A DNA stretch of 64,000 nt. Source: Falsiroseomonas oleicola. Lineage in GTDB: Bacteria > Pseudomonadota > Alphaproteobacteria > Acetobacterales > Acetobacteraceae. Positions 27,882-37,085 of this stretch are shown here, piece after piece; the first letter of the stretch is position 1, and each line of letters begins with the position of its first letter. The position numbers and the translations under genes are program-made. The stretch is taken from NCBI RefSeq assembly GCF_019029495.1, contig NZ_JAERQM010000007.1, positions 253,292 through 317,291 on the forward strand, given 5' to 3'. The notes under the pieces are model-generated. The model did no database searches. It was not told the DNA's origin and was given only the letters and a program-made list of their open reading frames with translations.

Positions 27882-28892
27882 TCACGCGATAGGGCCGTTG
27901 GTATGAGCCGCCTCCGGCCGCCGGGCCACCACCCCCTCGGTCCGCGCCCGCACCTCCGGCGGGGCGAGGCAGGTCGCCACGGACTCATGGCCCGGGGTGC
28001 CGGGGAAGGCCAAAACCTCGCGCGGCGGGCTGTGATTGGCGGGGCAGAGCAGGAGGGCCTCGCCTGGCCCCACCGCCTCCAGATCCAGCATGGCGCTCGA
28101 TCGGGTCATCAGGAACAGCGGCCGCTCGGCCCGTGCGGTGCGGCGCAGATGCGCGGCCAGCGCCATCTGCGTCGCCTCGTCCAGCCCCTGTTCCACCATG
28201 TCGACGACCAGCGTGGCGGGTGCCTCCAGCGCCGCCAGCAGGGCGCGGAGCGCGGGCGAATCGCTGGCGCCCTCCTCGACCAGCCAGGCGAGGGCCGCCG
28301 CGATCCGCGCGGGATCAGCCTCCGCCACCCGCCGGTCGAGTCCCAGGAAGACCGCGCCGGGCACGGCCTCCGCCAGTCGCATCGCCAGCCTTGTCTTGCC
28401 GCTGCCCAGCGGGCCGATGATCCAGGTCAGCGGCCGGGCGGCGGGCCATTCGAAGGCCTCGCCGCCCCAGGGCCAGGGCAGGTCGAAGCGGATCGGCGGG
28501 GCCTGGGGCGCCAGCAGCGCCGCCACCTTGCCCGCACTCGGCACCCGCCCCTGGGCCAGCTCCGCCCGCAGCGCGCCGAGCCGGCCCACCGATTCGGCCA
28601 GCACGCCGATCCGCGCCTCCACCACCCGCTGATGCGCCGCCAGCGCCGGTTCCAGCCCGGCCGGATCGCCGCCCAGCACGCGCGCCACCTGCGCGAGACT
28701 CAGGCCGAGGCCGCGCAGCGCCACCACCTCCACCGCGCGGGCCATCTCGGCGGGGCCATAGGCGCGCCAGCCGGCGGCGGAACGTGCCGGCCGGATCAGC
28801 CCGCGCTGCTCATACAGCCGCAGCGCCTTGGCGGAGACACCCAGCCGGCGCGCGGCCTCGGCGGGGTTGAGAAAGCGGTCGGACGGACTCAT
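27882..28892 (-). CDS. MerR-type regulator fused to a P-loop ATPase domain
   Basis: A 336-residue protein. Residues ~6-75 are a MerR winged helix: LNPAEAARRLGVSAKALRLY, GLIRPARSAAGWRAY, then VVALRGLGLSLAQVARVLGG. Residues 81-128 form the helical coupling region. From about residue 154 there is a P-loop NTPase: Walker A GPLGSGKT (160-167), a Walker B-like ATLVVDMVEQ (Asp 231), and a LFLMTRSSAM strand near 259-268 that resembles a sensor region. The ATPase covers over half of the protein and replaces the usual short effector domain. It may act as an ATP-dependent transcription switch, in the spirit of STAND regulators, but no partner is visible. Neighbours are convergent tetR and an upstream histidine kinase on the same strand. 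Confidence 0.8.
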   Translation of the reverse strand: MSPSDRFLNPAEAARRLGVSAKALRLYEQRGLIRPARSAAGWRAYGPAEMARAVEVVALRGLGLSLAQVARVLGGDPAGLEPALAAHQRVVEARIGVLAESVGRLGALRAELAQGRVPSAGKVAALLAPQAPPIRFDLPWPWGGEAFEWPAARPLTWIIGPLGSGKTRLAMRLAEAVPGAVFLGLDRRVAEADPARIAAALAWLVEEGASDSPALRALLAALEAPATLVVDMVEQGLDEATQMALAAHLRRTARAERPLFLMTRSSAMLDLEAVGPGEALLLCPANHSPPREVLAFPGTPGHESVATCLAPPEVRARTEGVVARRPEAAHTNGPIA

Positions 28893-28948
28893 GCGGCACC
28901 TTCAAGCAATGGACCGCCCACCTTATCCAGGCGGCCCCTTGGGCCGGG

Positions 28949-31900
28949 TCAAGCCCCATCCGCCCGCGCCAGGATCGCCGCCAGCGCCCGGCCGAGCTGC
29001 ACCTGCGTATAGGGCTTGGCCAGCCGCGGCGGACCCTCCCCCTCTGCCCAGGGGCCGGCATGGCCGGTGGCGAGGATCACCGGCAGGCCGGGCCTTTCCC
29101 GCGCCAGGCGGGCGGCCAGCGCCGCCCCGGTCATGCCGGGCATGGCGTGGTCCGTCACCATCACGCGCGGCGCAATCCCTTCCGCCAGCAGCGCCAGCGC
29201 CGCATCGGCCGAATCGGCGGTGCGCACCTCATAGCCCAGGTCGGACAGCAGCGCGGCGGAGCTTTCCAGCACCATCGGCTCGTCATCCACCAGCAGCACC
29301 AGCCCGCTGCCACGCGGCGCCTCCACCTCCGCCCCCGCATCGGCGGCGCGCGGCGCCTCGGTGGAGACCGGCAGCCACAGTGTCGCCGTGGTGCCCTGGC
29401 GGGTGACGCTGTCGATCTGCAGCGCGCCGCCGGATTGCAGGGCCAGCCCATGCACCATGGACAGGCCGAGTCCCGTGCCCTGCCCGGGCCCCTTGGTGGA
29501 GAAGAAGGGCTCCACCGCCCGCGCCAGGGTGGCGGCATCCATGCCGTGGCCGGTATCGCGGACGGCGATGCGGAGATAGGCGCCGGGCGCCAGTGCCGCC
29601 GGCGCCTCCCCCCCGCCCGGGACCGTCCGCGCATCCAGCCGCACCGCGATCCGCCCGCCCTCCGGCATCGCGTCCCGCGCATTCACCACCAGGTTCATCA
29701 GCGCCAGTTCCAGGGCATGCGGATCGACCAGCGCCGGCGGCAGGCCGGGCGGCGCGGCAACCTCGATCCGCACCTGCGGCCCGGCGGAGCGGCCCAGCAG
29801 ATCGCCAAGCCCGGCCAGGAGCTGGCCGAGATCCACCGCCTGGGGCTTCAGGTCCTGCCGCCGGGCGAAGGCCAGCAGCCGCTGGGTGAGCTGCGCGCCG
29901 CGTTCCGCCCCCAGCGCCGCGGCGTCCAGGTGGCGCAGCAGTTGCGGCGAGGCGGCCTCCCCCATGCGTTTCCGGGCCAGCGCCAGATTGCCCAGCACGG
30001 TCATCAGCAGGTTGTTGAAGTCATGCGCCACGCCGCCGGTCAGCCGGCCCAGCACCTCCATCTTCTGCGCCTCCAGCAGCTGCGCCTGGGCGGCCTTCAG
30101 GGGGGAGACATCGCGCGCCTCCGGCACCAGGAGGGAGACGATGCCATCCTCGTCCCGCACCGGCTTCACCGAGAAGTCGATCGCCAAAGCGGCGCCATCC
30201 GGGCGGCGCATCGCCAGTTCGCGGCGGACGAAATGGCCGGCCGCGGCCTGGGTGACGGCGTCGCGCACGGCGGCGCGAATGCCGGCCTCCTCCGGCCACC
30301 AGGGGGCGTCCCAATAGGGCCGGCCGATCACCTGGTCCGCCCGCACATCGGCCAGCCGCAGCATGGCGTCATTCGCCTCCAGCAGCGTGCCGTCGGGGGA
30401 GAGCAGGCCGATGAACTGGAAGGTGGCATCGAAGATGCCGCGGAAGCGTGCCTCCCCTTCCCGCAGCCGGGCATTGGCATCGGCCAGGGCGCCGGTGCGC
30501 TCCGCCACGCGGCGCTCCAGCGTGGCATTCGCCTCCGCCAGCGCCTCCGCCTTCTGCCGCCGGTCGGTGACATCGAGGGCGATGCCGAGCATCCGGCGCG
30601 GCTGGCCATCGACCCCGCGCCGCACCTCCGCCCGCACCGCGATCCACCGTTCCGGCTTGGGCGTGGCCCGTGCGGGGGCGCGTGCGGGGGGCCGTGCGGG
30701 GGCCAGTCGGAATTCGGCCTCCAGCGGCACCTCGCCCCGCACCGCCGCGGTCAGGGCCGCGGCCAGGCCCAGCCGGTCCTCCGCCAGCACGCCCCGCAGC
30801 GCGGCGCGCGCGGTGATGCGGCGGCGGGTGCGCAGGCCCCATTCGCCGAACACATCTCCGATCAGGGCCAGCCGGCCCTCCCGCAGGTCCCAGTCCCACA
30901 GCCCGATCCGCCCGGCCTGTTCGGCCAGCCGCAGCCGCGCCTCCCCCTCCTGCACCGAGGCGAGCAGTCCCTCCCGCTCCTCCAGCGCATCGGCCAGGGC
31001 GGCGCCGCGGGCTTCGGCTGCCTGCCGCGCCGTGCGTTCGCGGCGCAGCGCATGGCGCGCGACCAGGGCACAGAGCAGGGCGATACTGACCGCGCCCAGG
31101 AAGAACAGGCCATTGCGCCACAGGCGCTGATGGAAGGGCGCGAGCACCGCCGCGCGATCCAGCGCGACGGAGGCGACCAGCGGCATGTCGGGCGCGGCAC
31201 GCCAGGCGAGCAGCCGGGGCGCGCCGGTCTGGTCCACCACCTCCCGCCTCCCGGCCGGGCCGGGCAGTGGCGCGCCGCCGGGATGCGTGGCGCCGATGGC
31301 CGAAAGCGGCCAGCGCATCATCATCGTGCCATCCGCGCGGTCGATCTGGAACAGGGCGGAGGGTGCGGGTGGCGGCAGGCCATCCAGGCGAATCATGTCC
31401 TCCGCCGCCACCGCCGCCAGCACGGCGCCCCGGAAGCCGCCATCCGGTCCGCGCAGAGGCTGCCCCCAGGCGACATGCCAGCCCTCCACCGGCGCGCCCT
31501 GCATCAGGCCGGACAGATGGCTTTCGGCGCCATCGCGCAGCGGCGCGAAATAGGGCTGGCCAGCCAGGCTCAGGCCGATGGCGTGGCCGCCGGGCGCGCT
31601 GGTGGCCACCAGCCTGCCCTGCGCATCCGTGATCCAGATCGCCCGCAACTCCGGCGCCCTGGCCGCCAGTTCCGCCAGCATGCCCCCCGCCGGGCCGCGC
31701 AGGGCCGCGAGGTCGCGCCCCTCCGCGAGCGGGGTGACGGAGGTGGCGCCCAGTTCGGCGATGCGCAGCAGCCGGTTGGCCTGGCGCGCCAGCAGCAGCG
31801 CGGTGCTGTCGGCTTCCGCCCAGCCCTGCTCCAGGGTCCCCCGGTGGTCGGCCAGGCTGGACGCCAGGAAAAGCCAGGCGGCGGCCAGCGTGAAGACGGC

Positions 31901-31966
31901 GGGGCTGAGCGCCCACCACAGCCCCATGCGCCCCTTACGCGCCACCCGATGTCCCGCGCCCGCCAT
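28949..31966 (-). CDS. Hybrid sensor histidine kinase with receiver domain
   Basis: A 1005-residue membrane kinase. Two helices (~18-37 and ~286-306) flank a Cache-type periplasmic sensor (LRAIWITDAQGRLVATSAPG is typical). Two PAS domains follow (~345-475 and ~505-620), separated by a coiled coil; the first contains a short ARPPARAPARA repeat. The HisKA box is GGVAHDFNNLLMTVLGN with His 649. HATPase marks are NLVVNARDAMPEGG, RDTGHGM and GTGLGLSMVHG. A C-terminal receiver (~890-1000) has VDDEP and phosphoacceptor Asp 939 in VTDHAMPGMTG. I chose the ATG at 31966 because GAAAGG lies five to six bases upstream. No response regulator is adjacent, so the signal and target are unknown. Confidence 0.9.
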   Translation of the reverse strand: MAGAGHRVARKGRMGLWWALSPAVFTLAAAWLFLASSLADHRGTLEQGWAEADSTALLLARQANRLLRIAELGATSVTPLAEGRDLAALRGPAGGMLAELAARAPELRAIWITDAQGRLVATSAPGGHAIGLSLAGQPYFAPLRDGAESHLSGLMQGAPVEGWHVAWGQPLRGPDGGFRGAVLAAVAAEDMIRLDGLPPPAPSALFQIDRADGTMMMRWPLSAIGATHPGGAPLPGPAGRREVVDQTGAPRLLAWRAAPDMPLVASVALDRAAVLAPFHQRLWRNGLFFLGAVSIALLCALVARHALRRERTARQAAEARGAALADALEEREGLLASVQEGEARLRLAEQAGRIGLWDWDLREGRLALIGDVFGEWGLRTRRRITARAALRGVLAEDRLGLAAALTAAVRGEVPLEAEFRLAPARPPARAPARATPKPERWIAVRAEVRRGVDGQPRRMLGIALDVTDRRQKAEALAEANATLERRVAERTGALADANARLREGEARFRGIFDATFQFIGLLSPDGTLLEANDAMLRLADVRADQVIGRPYWDAPWWPEEAGIRAAVRDAVTQAAAGHFVRRELAMRRPDGAALAIDFSVKPVRDEDGIVSLLVPEARDVSPLKAAQAQLLEAQKMEVLGRLTGGVAHDFNNLLMTVLGNLALARKRMGEAASPQLLRHLDAAALGAERGAQLTQRLLAFARRQDLKPQAVDLGQLLAGLGDLLGRSAGPQVRIEVAAPPGLPPALVDPHALELALMNLVVNARDAMPEGGRIAVRLDARTVPGGGEAPAALAPGAYLRIAVRDTGHGMDAATLARAVEPFFSTKGPGQGTGLGLSMVHGLALQSGGALQIDSVTRQGTTATLWLPVSTEAPRAADAGAEVEAPRGSGLVLLVDDEPMVLESSAALLSDLGYEVRTADSADAALALLAEGIAPRVMVTDHAMPGMTGAALAARLARERPGLPVILATGHAGPWAEGEGPPRLAKPYTQVQLGRALAAILARADGA

Positions 31967-32270
31967 AACAGCCTTTCGTCCAACCCTTCGCAGCATCGCA
32001 TGCCGCGGCTATCCTGCGCCCGCCTACCCGTCCGGTCCGGCGCGCGGCCGCACGGGGAACCATATGGGGAACCATCCACCCGGCCCGGCGTCGGACACAG
32101 GGCTCCGCAAGGCAGTCTAGCGGAGACAGGGTGAAAAGTGTCCTGCGCCTGCGTTTCGTGGTGCTTCGCCCCGCACGCTTCGGGCAGGCCAGTCATCGGC
32201 CATACACCACCGGCCACGTCGGCGCCGGCAACGAGGGCGGCCAGCCCCGCGGAATACGAGGACGACAGGC
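31967..32270. other. Intergenic region between the histidine kinase and pgi
   Basis: About 300 bases between divergent genes. It holds a ten-base direct repeat GGGGAACCAT at 32054-32063 and 32066-32075. A weak possible minus-strand promoter for the kinase is present: TAGACT as the reverse complement of 32114-32119, with GACACT 17 bases upstream. No convincing promoter for pgi and no small gene were seen. Confidence 0.4.
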
Positions 32271-33899
32271 ATGACAGACTCCAAAGCAGCGGCCTGGGAT
32301 GTGGTGGCGGGCCTGGCCCGGCGGCAGGATGCGGCGGCGATCCGCCCGCTGCTGGACTCCGACCCGGGGCGCGCCGCGCGCTTCGGCTTCCGCGCCGCCG
32401 GCCTGCTGCTCGACCTGTCCCGCACCTCCCTGACCGAGCCTGTCCTGGCGGCGCTGCTCGCCCTGGCCGAGGCCAGCGGCGTGACACGCTTCCGCGACGC
32501 CATGGCGGCCGGGGAGAAGGTGAACACCACCGAGGGCCGCGCCGCCCTGCACATGGCCCTGCGCGCCCCGGCCGGCGGCTTCCACACCGGCGGGCAGGAT
32601 GCCTCCGCCGTCGTGCGCGGCACGCTGGATGCCATGGCAGGCTTCGTGCGCGGCGTGCATGAAGGAAGCATCCGCGGCGCAGGGGGCGACCGCTTCACCG
32701 ATGTGGTGAATATCGGCATCGGCGGCTCCGACCTCGGCCCGGCCATGGTGACCCGGGCGCTGTGGCGCCACGGCATGCCGATGCGGGCGCACTACCTGGC
32801 CAATGTGGACGCCCATGCCTGGGAGGCACTGCGCCCCACGCTCGACCCGCGCCGCACTTTGGTGCTGGTGGCGTCGAAGACCTTCACGACGCAGGAGACG
32901 ATGACCAACGCGCATCTGGTGCGCGGCTGGCTGGTGCAGGGGCTGGGCGAGGCGGCGGCGGCGCGGCACCTGGCGGCACTGTCCACCAACCTGCCGGCGA
33001 CCGCCGCCTTCGGCATCGCGCCGGAACGCGTCTTCGGCTTCGAGGAATGGGTCGGCGGGCGGTTCAGCCTGTGGTCGGCGGTGGGGCTTTCCATCGCGCT
33101 CGCCTGCGGCATCGAGGCCTTCGCCGGTCTGCTGGCCGGCGCCCGGGCGATGGACGACCATTTCCTGGCCGCCCCGCCGGAGGCGAACCTGCCGCTGTTG
33201 CTGGCCGCGACCGAGGTCTGGCACGTCAACTTCCTGGGCTACCCGGCCCGCGCCGTGCTCCCCTATGACGAGCGCCTGTCACGCTTCGCCGCGCATCTCC
33301 AGCAGGTTGAGATGGAAAGCCTGGGCAAGCGGGTGACGCTGGACGGGCAGCCGGTGGCGCATGCCACGGGGCCGGTGGTGTTCGGCGAGCCGGGCACCAA
33401 TGCGCAGCATTCCTTCCTCCAGCTCATCCACCAGGGCAGCACCCCGGTGCCGGTGGATTTCGTGCTGGTGGCACGCCCCGACCACGCCCATGCCGGCAGC
33501 CACCGAATCCTGCTGGCCAATGCCCTGGCCCAGGCGGAGGCGCTGGCGCTCGGGCGGACGGAGGCGGAGGCGCGGGCCGAGATGGCGCGTGGCGGGATGG
33601 ATCAGGCCGCGATCGACCGGCTGGCGCCGCACCGGACCTTCCCGGGCAACCGCCCCAGCACCTCCATCCTGCTGCCGGCGCTGACACCGGCCAGCCTCGG
33701 CGCGCTGGTCGCCCTGTATGAGCACAAGGTGGCCTGCCTCGGCGCCTTCTGGGGCATCAACCCCTTCGACCAATGGGGGGTGGAGCTGGGCAAGCAGCTG
33801 GCCGGCGGCATCCTGCCCGCCCTGGCCGGCGACACCCCCGCCAGCGACGCCGCGACCGCCGCCATGGTGGCGGAAATCCGGCGCCTTCAGGCGGGGTAG
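32271..33899 (+). CDS. pgi: Glucose-6-phosphate isomerase
   Basis: Interconverts glucose 6-phosphate and fructose 6-phosphate. The 542-residue protein is close to the usual length and shows GEKVNTTEGRAALHMALR, VNIGIGGSDLGPAMV, ASKTFTTQETMTN, GGRFSLWSAVGLSIAL (signature 1), GEPGTNAQHSFLQLIHQG with the catalytic region, and FDQWGVELGKQLAGGI (signature 2). It stands alone between the kinase and the convergent flagellar operon. Confidence 0.97.
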   Translation: MTDSKAAAWDVVAGLARRQDAAAIRPLLDSDPGRAARFGFRAAGLLLDLSRTSLTEPVLAALLALAEASGVTRFRDAMAAGEKVNTTEGRAALHMALRAPAGGFHTGGQDASAVVRGTLDAMAGFVRGVHEGSIRGAGGDRFTDVVNIGIGGSDLGPAMVTRALWRHGMPMRAHYLANVDAHAWEALRPTLDPRRTLVLVASKTFTTQETMTNAHLVRGWLVQGLGEAAAARHLAALSTNLPATAAFGIAPERVFGFEEWVGGRFSLWSAVGLSIALACGIEAFAGLLAGARAMDDHFLAAPPEANLPLLLAATEVWHVNFLGYPARAVLPYDERLSRFAAHLQQVEMESLGKRVTLDGQPVAHATGPVVFGEPGTNAQHSFLQLIHQGSTPVPVDFVLVARPDHAHAGSHRILLANALAQAEALALGRTEAEARAEMARGGMDQAAIDRLAPHRTFPGNRPSTSILLPALTPASLGALVALYEHKVACLGAFWGINPFDQWGVELGKQLAGGILPALAGDTPASDAATAAMVAEIRRLQAG

Positions 33900-33903
33900 C
33901 AGG

Positions 33904-34566
33904 TCAGATGCCGCCGCTGAGGTTGCGCAAGGCGTCATAGCCGACATTCAGGCCGCCCATGCGGAGCGTGACCACGCCCTGGTCGCGCACCGCGCCGGTG
34001 ACCAGGCCGTTGACGGTGAAGCCCATGATCTCCGGCACGCCGTCCGGCGTGCGGCCACTGACCGTGACGCGGTAGGTGCCATCGGGCTGCTGCACGCCAC
34101 GGCTGTTGGTGCCATCCCACTGCCAGGTGCTGGCACCGGTACCCAGCGTGACGTCGCTGCTGCGCACCAGGATGCCACTGGCATCGCGGATTTCGATGCG
34201 GGCGATGGTGGAGGTGCCGGCGGCGGGCAGGTTGACCTCGGCCAGGCCGGATTGCAGCGGCAGGCGGTCCGTCTCAACCGCCACGCGCCGGCCGACCAGG
34301 GCCGCGGCCTCGCCGAGCTGGCTGGCCTGCTGAAGCGCCAGAAGCTGCTGGAGGGTGCTGTTGGTGTTGATCTGCTGCTCGACGGTGGAGAACTGCACGA
34401 GCTGCTCGGTCAGCTTGTCCGCATCCATCGGCGAGGTCGGGTCCTGGTTCTGCAGCTGCGTGGTCAGCAGCTTCAGGAAGGTGTCGAGATCGCCCGAGAA
34501 CCGGCTGGCGGAACTGGCCGCGGAGCCGACGGCGCTGCTGGTGGCTGAGTTGATGGAACCGCTCAT
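33904..34566 (-). CDS. flgD: Flagellar hook assembly scaffold FlgD
   Basis: FlgD caps the growing hook and is needed for polymerisation of FlgE; it is later discarded. The 220-residue protein has the N-terminal conserved region DTFLKLLTTQLQNQDPTSPM then DADKLTEQLVQFSTVEQQIN, and a C-terminal FlgD-Ig/tudor-like part (GASTWQWDGTNSRGVQQPDG). It follows fliK by 15 bases in a leftward operon; its last codons almost abut convergent pgi. Confidence 0.94.
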   Translation of the reverse strand: MSGSINSATSSAVGSAASSASRFSGDLDTFLKLLTTQLQNQDPTSPMDADKLTEQLVQFSTVEQQINTNSTLQQLLALQQASQLGEAAALVGRRVAVETDRLPLQSGLAEVNLPAAGTSTIARIEIRDASGILVRSSDVTLGTGASTWQWDGTNSRGVQQPDGTYRVTVSGRTPDGVPEIMGFTVNGLVTGAVRDQGVVTLRMGGLNVGYDALRNLSGGI

Positions 34567-34581
34567 GGTCTGGATGCTCCG

Positions 34582-36855
34582 TCAGACGGCAAGGTCGATG
34601 AGGCCGCGATGCGCCGAGGCTCGGCGCGCCGGCAAGGCGTGGACAGGGTCCTGAACCGCGGAGGTGGCGGCACGGCCCTGAGAAGCCTGGCGGGAGCCAG
34701 GCTCGGACTGGCCCTGCTGGGCACCGCCCTGGTTCGGGTTACCCTGGCTGAGGCTGAAGGACAGGGTCGGCGCGCGGCTGCCGAAGCCGGCATCGGCCAG
34801 CGCCCGCTCCAGCTCCCGCGAATCGCGTTGCAGCAGCGCCAGGGTTTCGGGGCGTTCCGCCATCACGCGGATGGCGGCCTCGCCCTGGCTGCGGTCGATC
34901 GCGACCTCCACCCGACCCAGATCGACCGGGTCGAGCGTCATGCGCAGGCTGGAATCCGGGCCGAGCGCCAGCGCCACGGCAAAGGGCGCCACCTGGCGCG
35001 CCGGCCAGGCGACATTGGCGGTGGCCGCGCGGAACGGCGCCGGGATGCGCGCGGGGGGTTCCACGGGCGGTGCCATGGGCGGGCTGGCCGGCGGTGGTGT
35101 GGCCAGGGGAAGGCTGGGGGAGGCCTCGGCCCGCGGCATGGCGGCCTCGCTCGTCAGGAATGTCTCGCGCGTCAGGGCGCGGCTGGCTTCGGCCGGCGTG
35201 GCGGATGCGGCAGGCCAGGTTGGGGCAGCCTCGCCAACGGTGGCCTCGGCGGCCGCCATGCCGGCGGGGGCAGCGGGAGCCTTCTCCGCCACGGGCGGTG
35301 GCGCGGTCGGCTCGGCGGCCGGGATCGTGGCGGCCTGTGGCGCGGCTGACGCCGCCTCGCGCGGCGCGGTCGGCAAGGTGACGGCCGCGTTGGCCGGCGG
35401 GACGACGGCGGCGGCAACCGGCGCGGCGGCGGGCGCCGGCGCCGCCGGGGGCGCAGCAGGGGCGGCCGTCGCGTCACCTAGTGCCGCGGCGGATGCTGGG
35501 GTCGAAGCCAAGTCGGCTGCCGGCCGCGCTGCGGCGACTGGCAGGGCGGCGGGCGGCAGGCCAGCCGCGGCCGTGGGCGGCGAAGCCGGGGACGGATCGG
35601 CGGGCCAGGACGTCGCGGGCAACCCGGGCGCGGCGGCCGGCACCACGGCGGGCGGTGCTGGCAGCGCGGCGGCGACCAGGCCGCGGCCCTCCGCCGCCAG
35701 CGGGGCTGTCGGTACGATGGCTGCCTCGGGGGTTGCCCCGGGGGCCGCGACGGGGGGCGGTGCCGCAGGCGTCGCCGCTCTCGCCGTAGCGGCGGCCATT
35801 CCAGCCGCCGGCAGGACCGGGGAGGTGGTGGAGGATGTGACGGAGGAGACGACGGCTGTCACCTGCATCTCGGAGGCGCCCGGCTCCGGCAGGGTCGGGG
35901 CGGTGCGTGACGCGGCGCGAGGGGCCGTCGGCATGGCCTGCGCCGTCCCCACGGGCTCGGTCGTTGCCAGCCCATCCGTCGCCCGGCTGGGCATCACGGA
36001 GTCGGCCCCCGCTGCCGGCGGGGTTGGCCCAGCCGAGGTTGACCCAGTCGAGGTTGGCACGTTCGAGGCTGGCGCCGGGCTGGCGATGGGCGCGCCGTTC
36101 GGCAGGCCTGGAGGTGCCGCCACATCCGCGGTCGTGCCGGTGGCGCCTGTCATGCTGGGCATGTCTGCGGCGACCGTCCCATCGGCCGGTGCCTCCGGAA
36201 CAGCCGGCGAGAGCTGAGCGCCGAGGGGCGCCACCGGCACCCTGGCATCCCCCCTGGCGACGGGCATTGCCGGCGACGCGACAGCGGCCTGAACCTGCGC
36301 CGGCCCGGCTAAGGGTGCCTGCTGGGACGCGGACGGGGAGGCGGCGAGAGGGTTTGTCGGATCAGCGCTGGCGCGGTCCGGCGCGGGCGGCTGGCCGGGG
36401 ACCGGCGGCGTTGCTGTCCCCGATGCGATCAGGGCGGCGTCCTGCATCCAGGCCGGGGCTTCGGCGACCGGGGCTTCGTCGATCGGCGCCTCTCCGGCCG
36501 TGGTCGCGGCCTCCGGCGCGTCAGTGGCCGCTTCCGGCACCGCCATCCCGACCAGTCCAGGGGCCGGGGGCAGGGGCGGCGGGATGTCGGTGGATGCGGT
36601 CCGCATTGCCGCCTTGGGTGATGCGGCCTGGGCTTCCGCCGGCCTGTCGTCGCCCGACGGCATGGCGCCCGTCAGCAACGGATCACCCGCCTCGTCCGAC
36701 GGAGTCGCGCCATCGCCCGCCTGGCCACGGCCATCGATCTGCGCGGCGACCCGCACCGCCTGGCCCAACACCGACGCGAAGCCACGCGGGGCCTGCGCCG
36801 CGCCGCGCATGGCGGCGGGGCCGGGGCTGGCGGGGGCGGCGGGCTGGATCTCCAT
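34582..36855 (-). CDS. fliK: Flagellar hook-length control protein FliK
   Basis: FliK measures hook length and switches export specificity from hook to filament. The 757-residue protein is almost entirely a low-complexity Ala/Pro/Thr linker, as expected of a molecular ruler. The conserved Flg_hook domain is near the C-terminus: LGPDSSLRMTLDPVDLGRVE, then VAIDRSQGEAAIRVMAERPE and LALLQRDSRELERALADAGF. The ATG at 36855 (MEIQPAAPASPG) is chosen; the frame runs back through a sigma-54 promoter to 36945 but that is upstream sequence. It is followed by flgD. Confidence 0.88.
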   Translation of the reverse strand: MEIQPAAPASPGPAAMRGAAQAPRGFASVLGQAVRVAAQIDGRGQAGDGATPSDEAGDPLLTGAMPSGDDRPAEAQAASPKAAMRTASTDIPPPLPPAPGLVGMAVPEAATDAPEAATTAGEAPIDEAPVAEAPAWMQDAALIASGTATPPVPGQPPAPDRASADPTNPLAASPSASQQAPLAGPAQVQAAVASPAMPVARGDARVPVAPLGAQLSPAVPEAPADGTVAADMPSMTGATGTTADVAAPPGLPNGAPIASPAPASNVPTSTGSTSAGPTPPAAGADSVMPSRATDGLATTEPVGTAQAMPTAPRAASRTAPTLPEPGASEMQVTAVVSSVTSSTTSPVLPAAGMAAATARAATPAAPPPVAAPGATPEAAIVPTAPLAAEGRGLVAAALPAPPAVVPAAAPGLPATSWPADPSPASPPTAAAGLPPAALPVAAARPAADLASTPASAAALGDATAAPAAPPAAPAPAAAPVAAAVVPPANAAVTLPTAPREAASAAPQAATIPAAEPTAPPPVAEKAPAAPAGMAAAEATVGEAAPTWPAASATPAEASRALTRETFLTSEAAMPRAEASPSLPLATPPPASPPMAPPVEPPARIPAPFRAATANVAWPARQVAPFAVALALGPDSSLRMTLDPVDLGRVEVAIDRSQGEAAIRVMAERPETLALLQRDSRELERALADAGFGSRAPTLSFSLSQGNPNQGGAQQGQSEPGSRQASQGRAATSAVQDPVHALPARRASAHRGLIDLAV

Positions 36856-36910
36856 GGACGGGCTCTGGCTCCTGCAAGGGCGGCCACCCCGGGGCGGCCA
36901 GCCGACCATG

Positions 36911-36926
36911 GGCAACCGCCATGCCA
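36911..36926 (-). promoter_or_regulatory. Sigma-54 promoter for fliK-flgD
   Basis: On the minus strand the sequence reads TGGCATG-GCGG-TTGCC, matching the -24/-12 consensus TGGCAYG-N4-TTGCW in all but the last base. The GC of the -12 element lies about 55 bases before the fliK ATG at 36855. It faces away from an equivalent promoter for flgE. Confidence 0.7.
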
Positions 36927-37022
36927 GGGCCTTGCACCCCCGCACCCGGCAATCCGCGTCCCACGCCCGGCAGTATCTGCCGCCACCCGGCAGCGAACGC
37001 CGGCATCAGCCGCCTTCCGCCC

Positions 37023-37038
37023 TGGCACGGCGGTTGCG
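37023..37038 (+). promoter_or_regulatory. Sigma-54 promoter for flgE
   Basis: TGGCACG at 37023-37029, spacer GCGG, then TTGCG at 37034-37038: essentially the full -24/-12 consensus. Transcription should begin near 37049, 35-40 bases before the flgE start. An enhancer-binding protein of the FlbD/FleQ type is expected but is not encoded in this window. Confidence 0.8.
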
Positions 37039-37085
37039 TTGAGCCCCGCGACCAACCTTCCCGCCCCTCTCCGGAGACACTATCG

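Noticed and set aside
29060..32134. 1024-residue open frame opposite the histidine kinase
   Set aside because: Shadow of the kinase coding strand; rich in Arg/Gln/His and matches no family.
36856..36945. Thirty extra N-terminal residues of FliK
   Set aside because: This stretch contains the sigma-54 promoter for fliK, so it is upstream sequence rather than coding.
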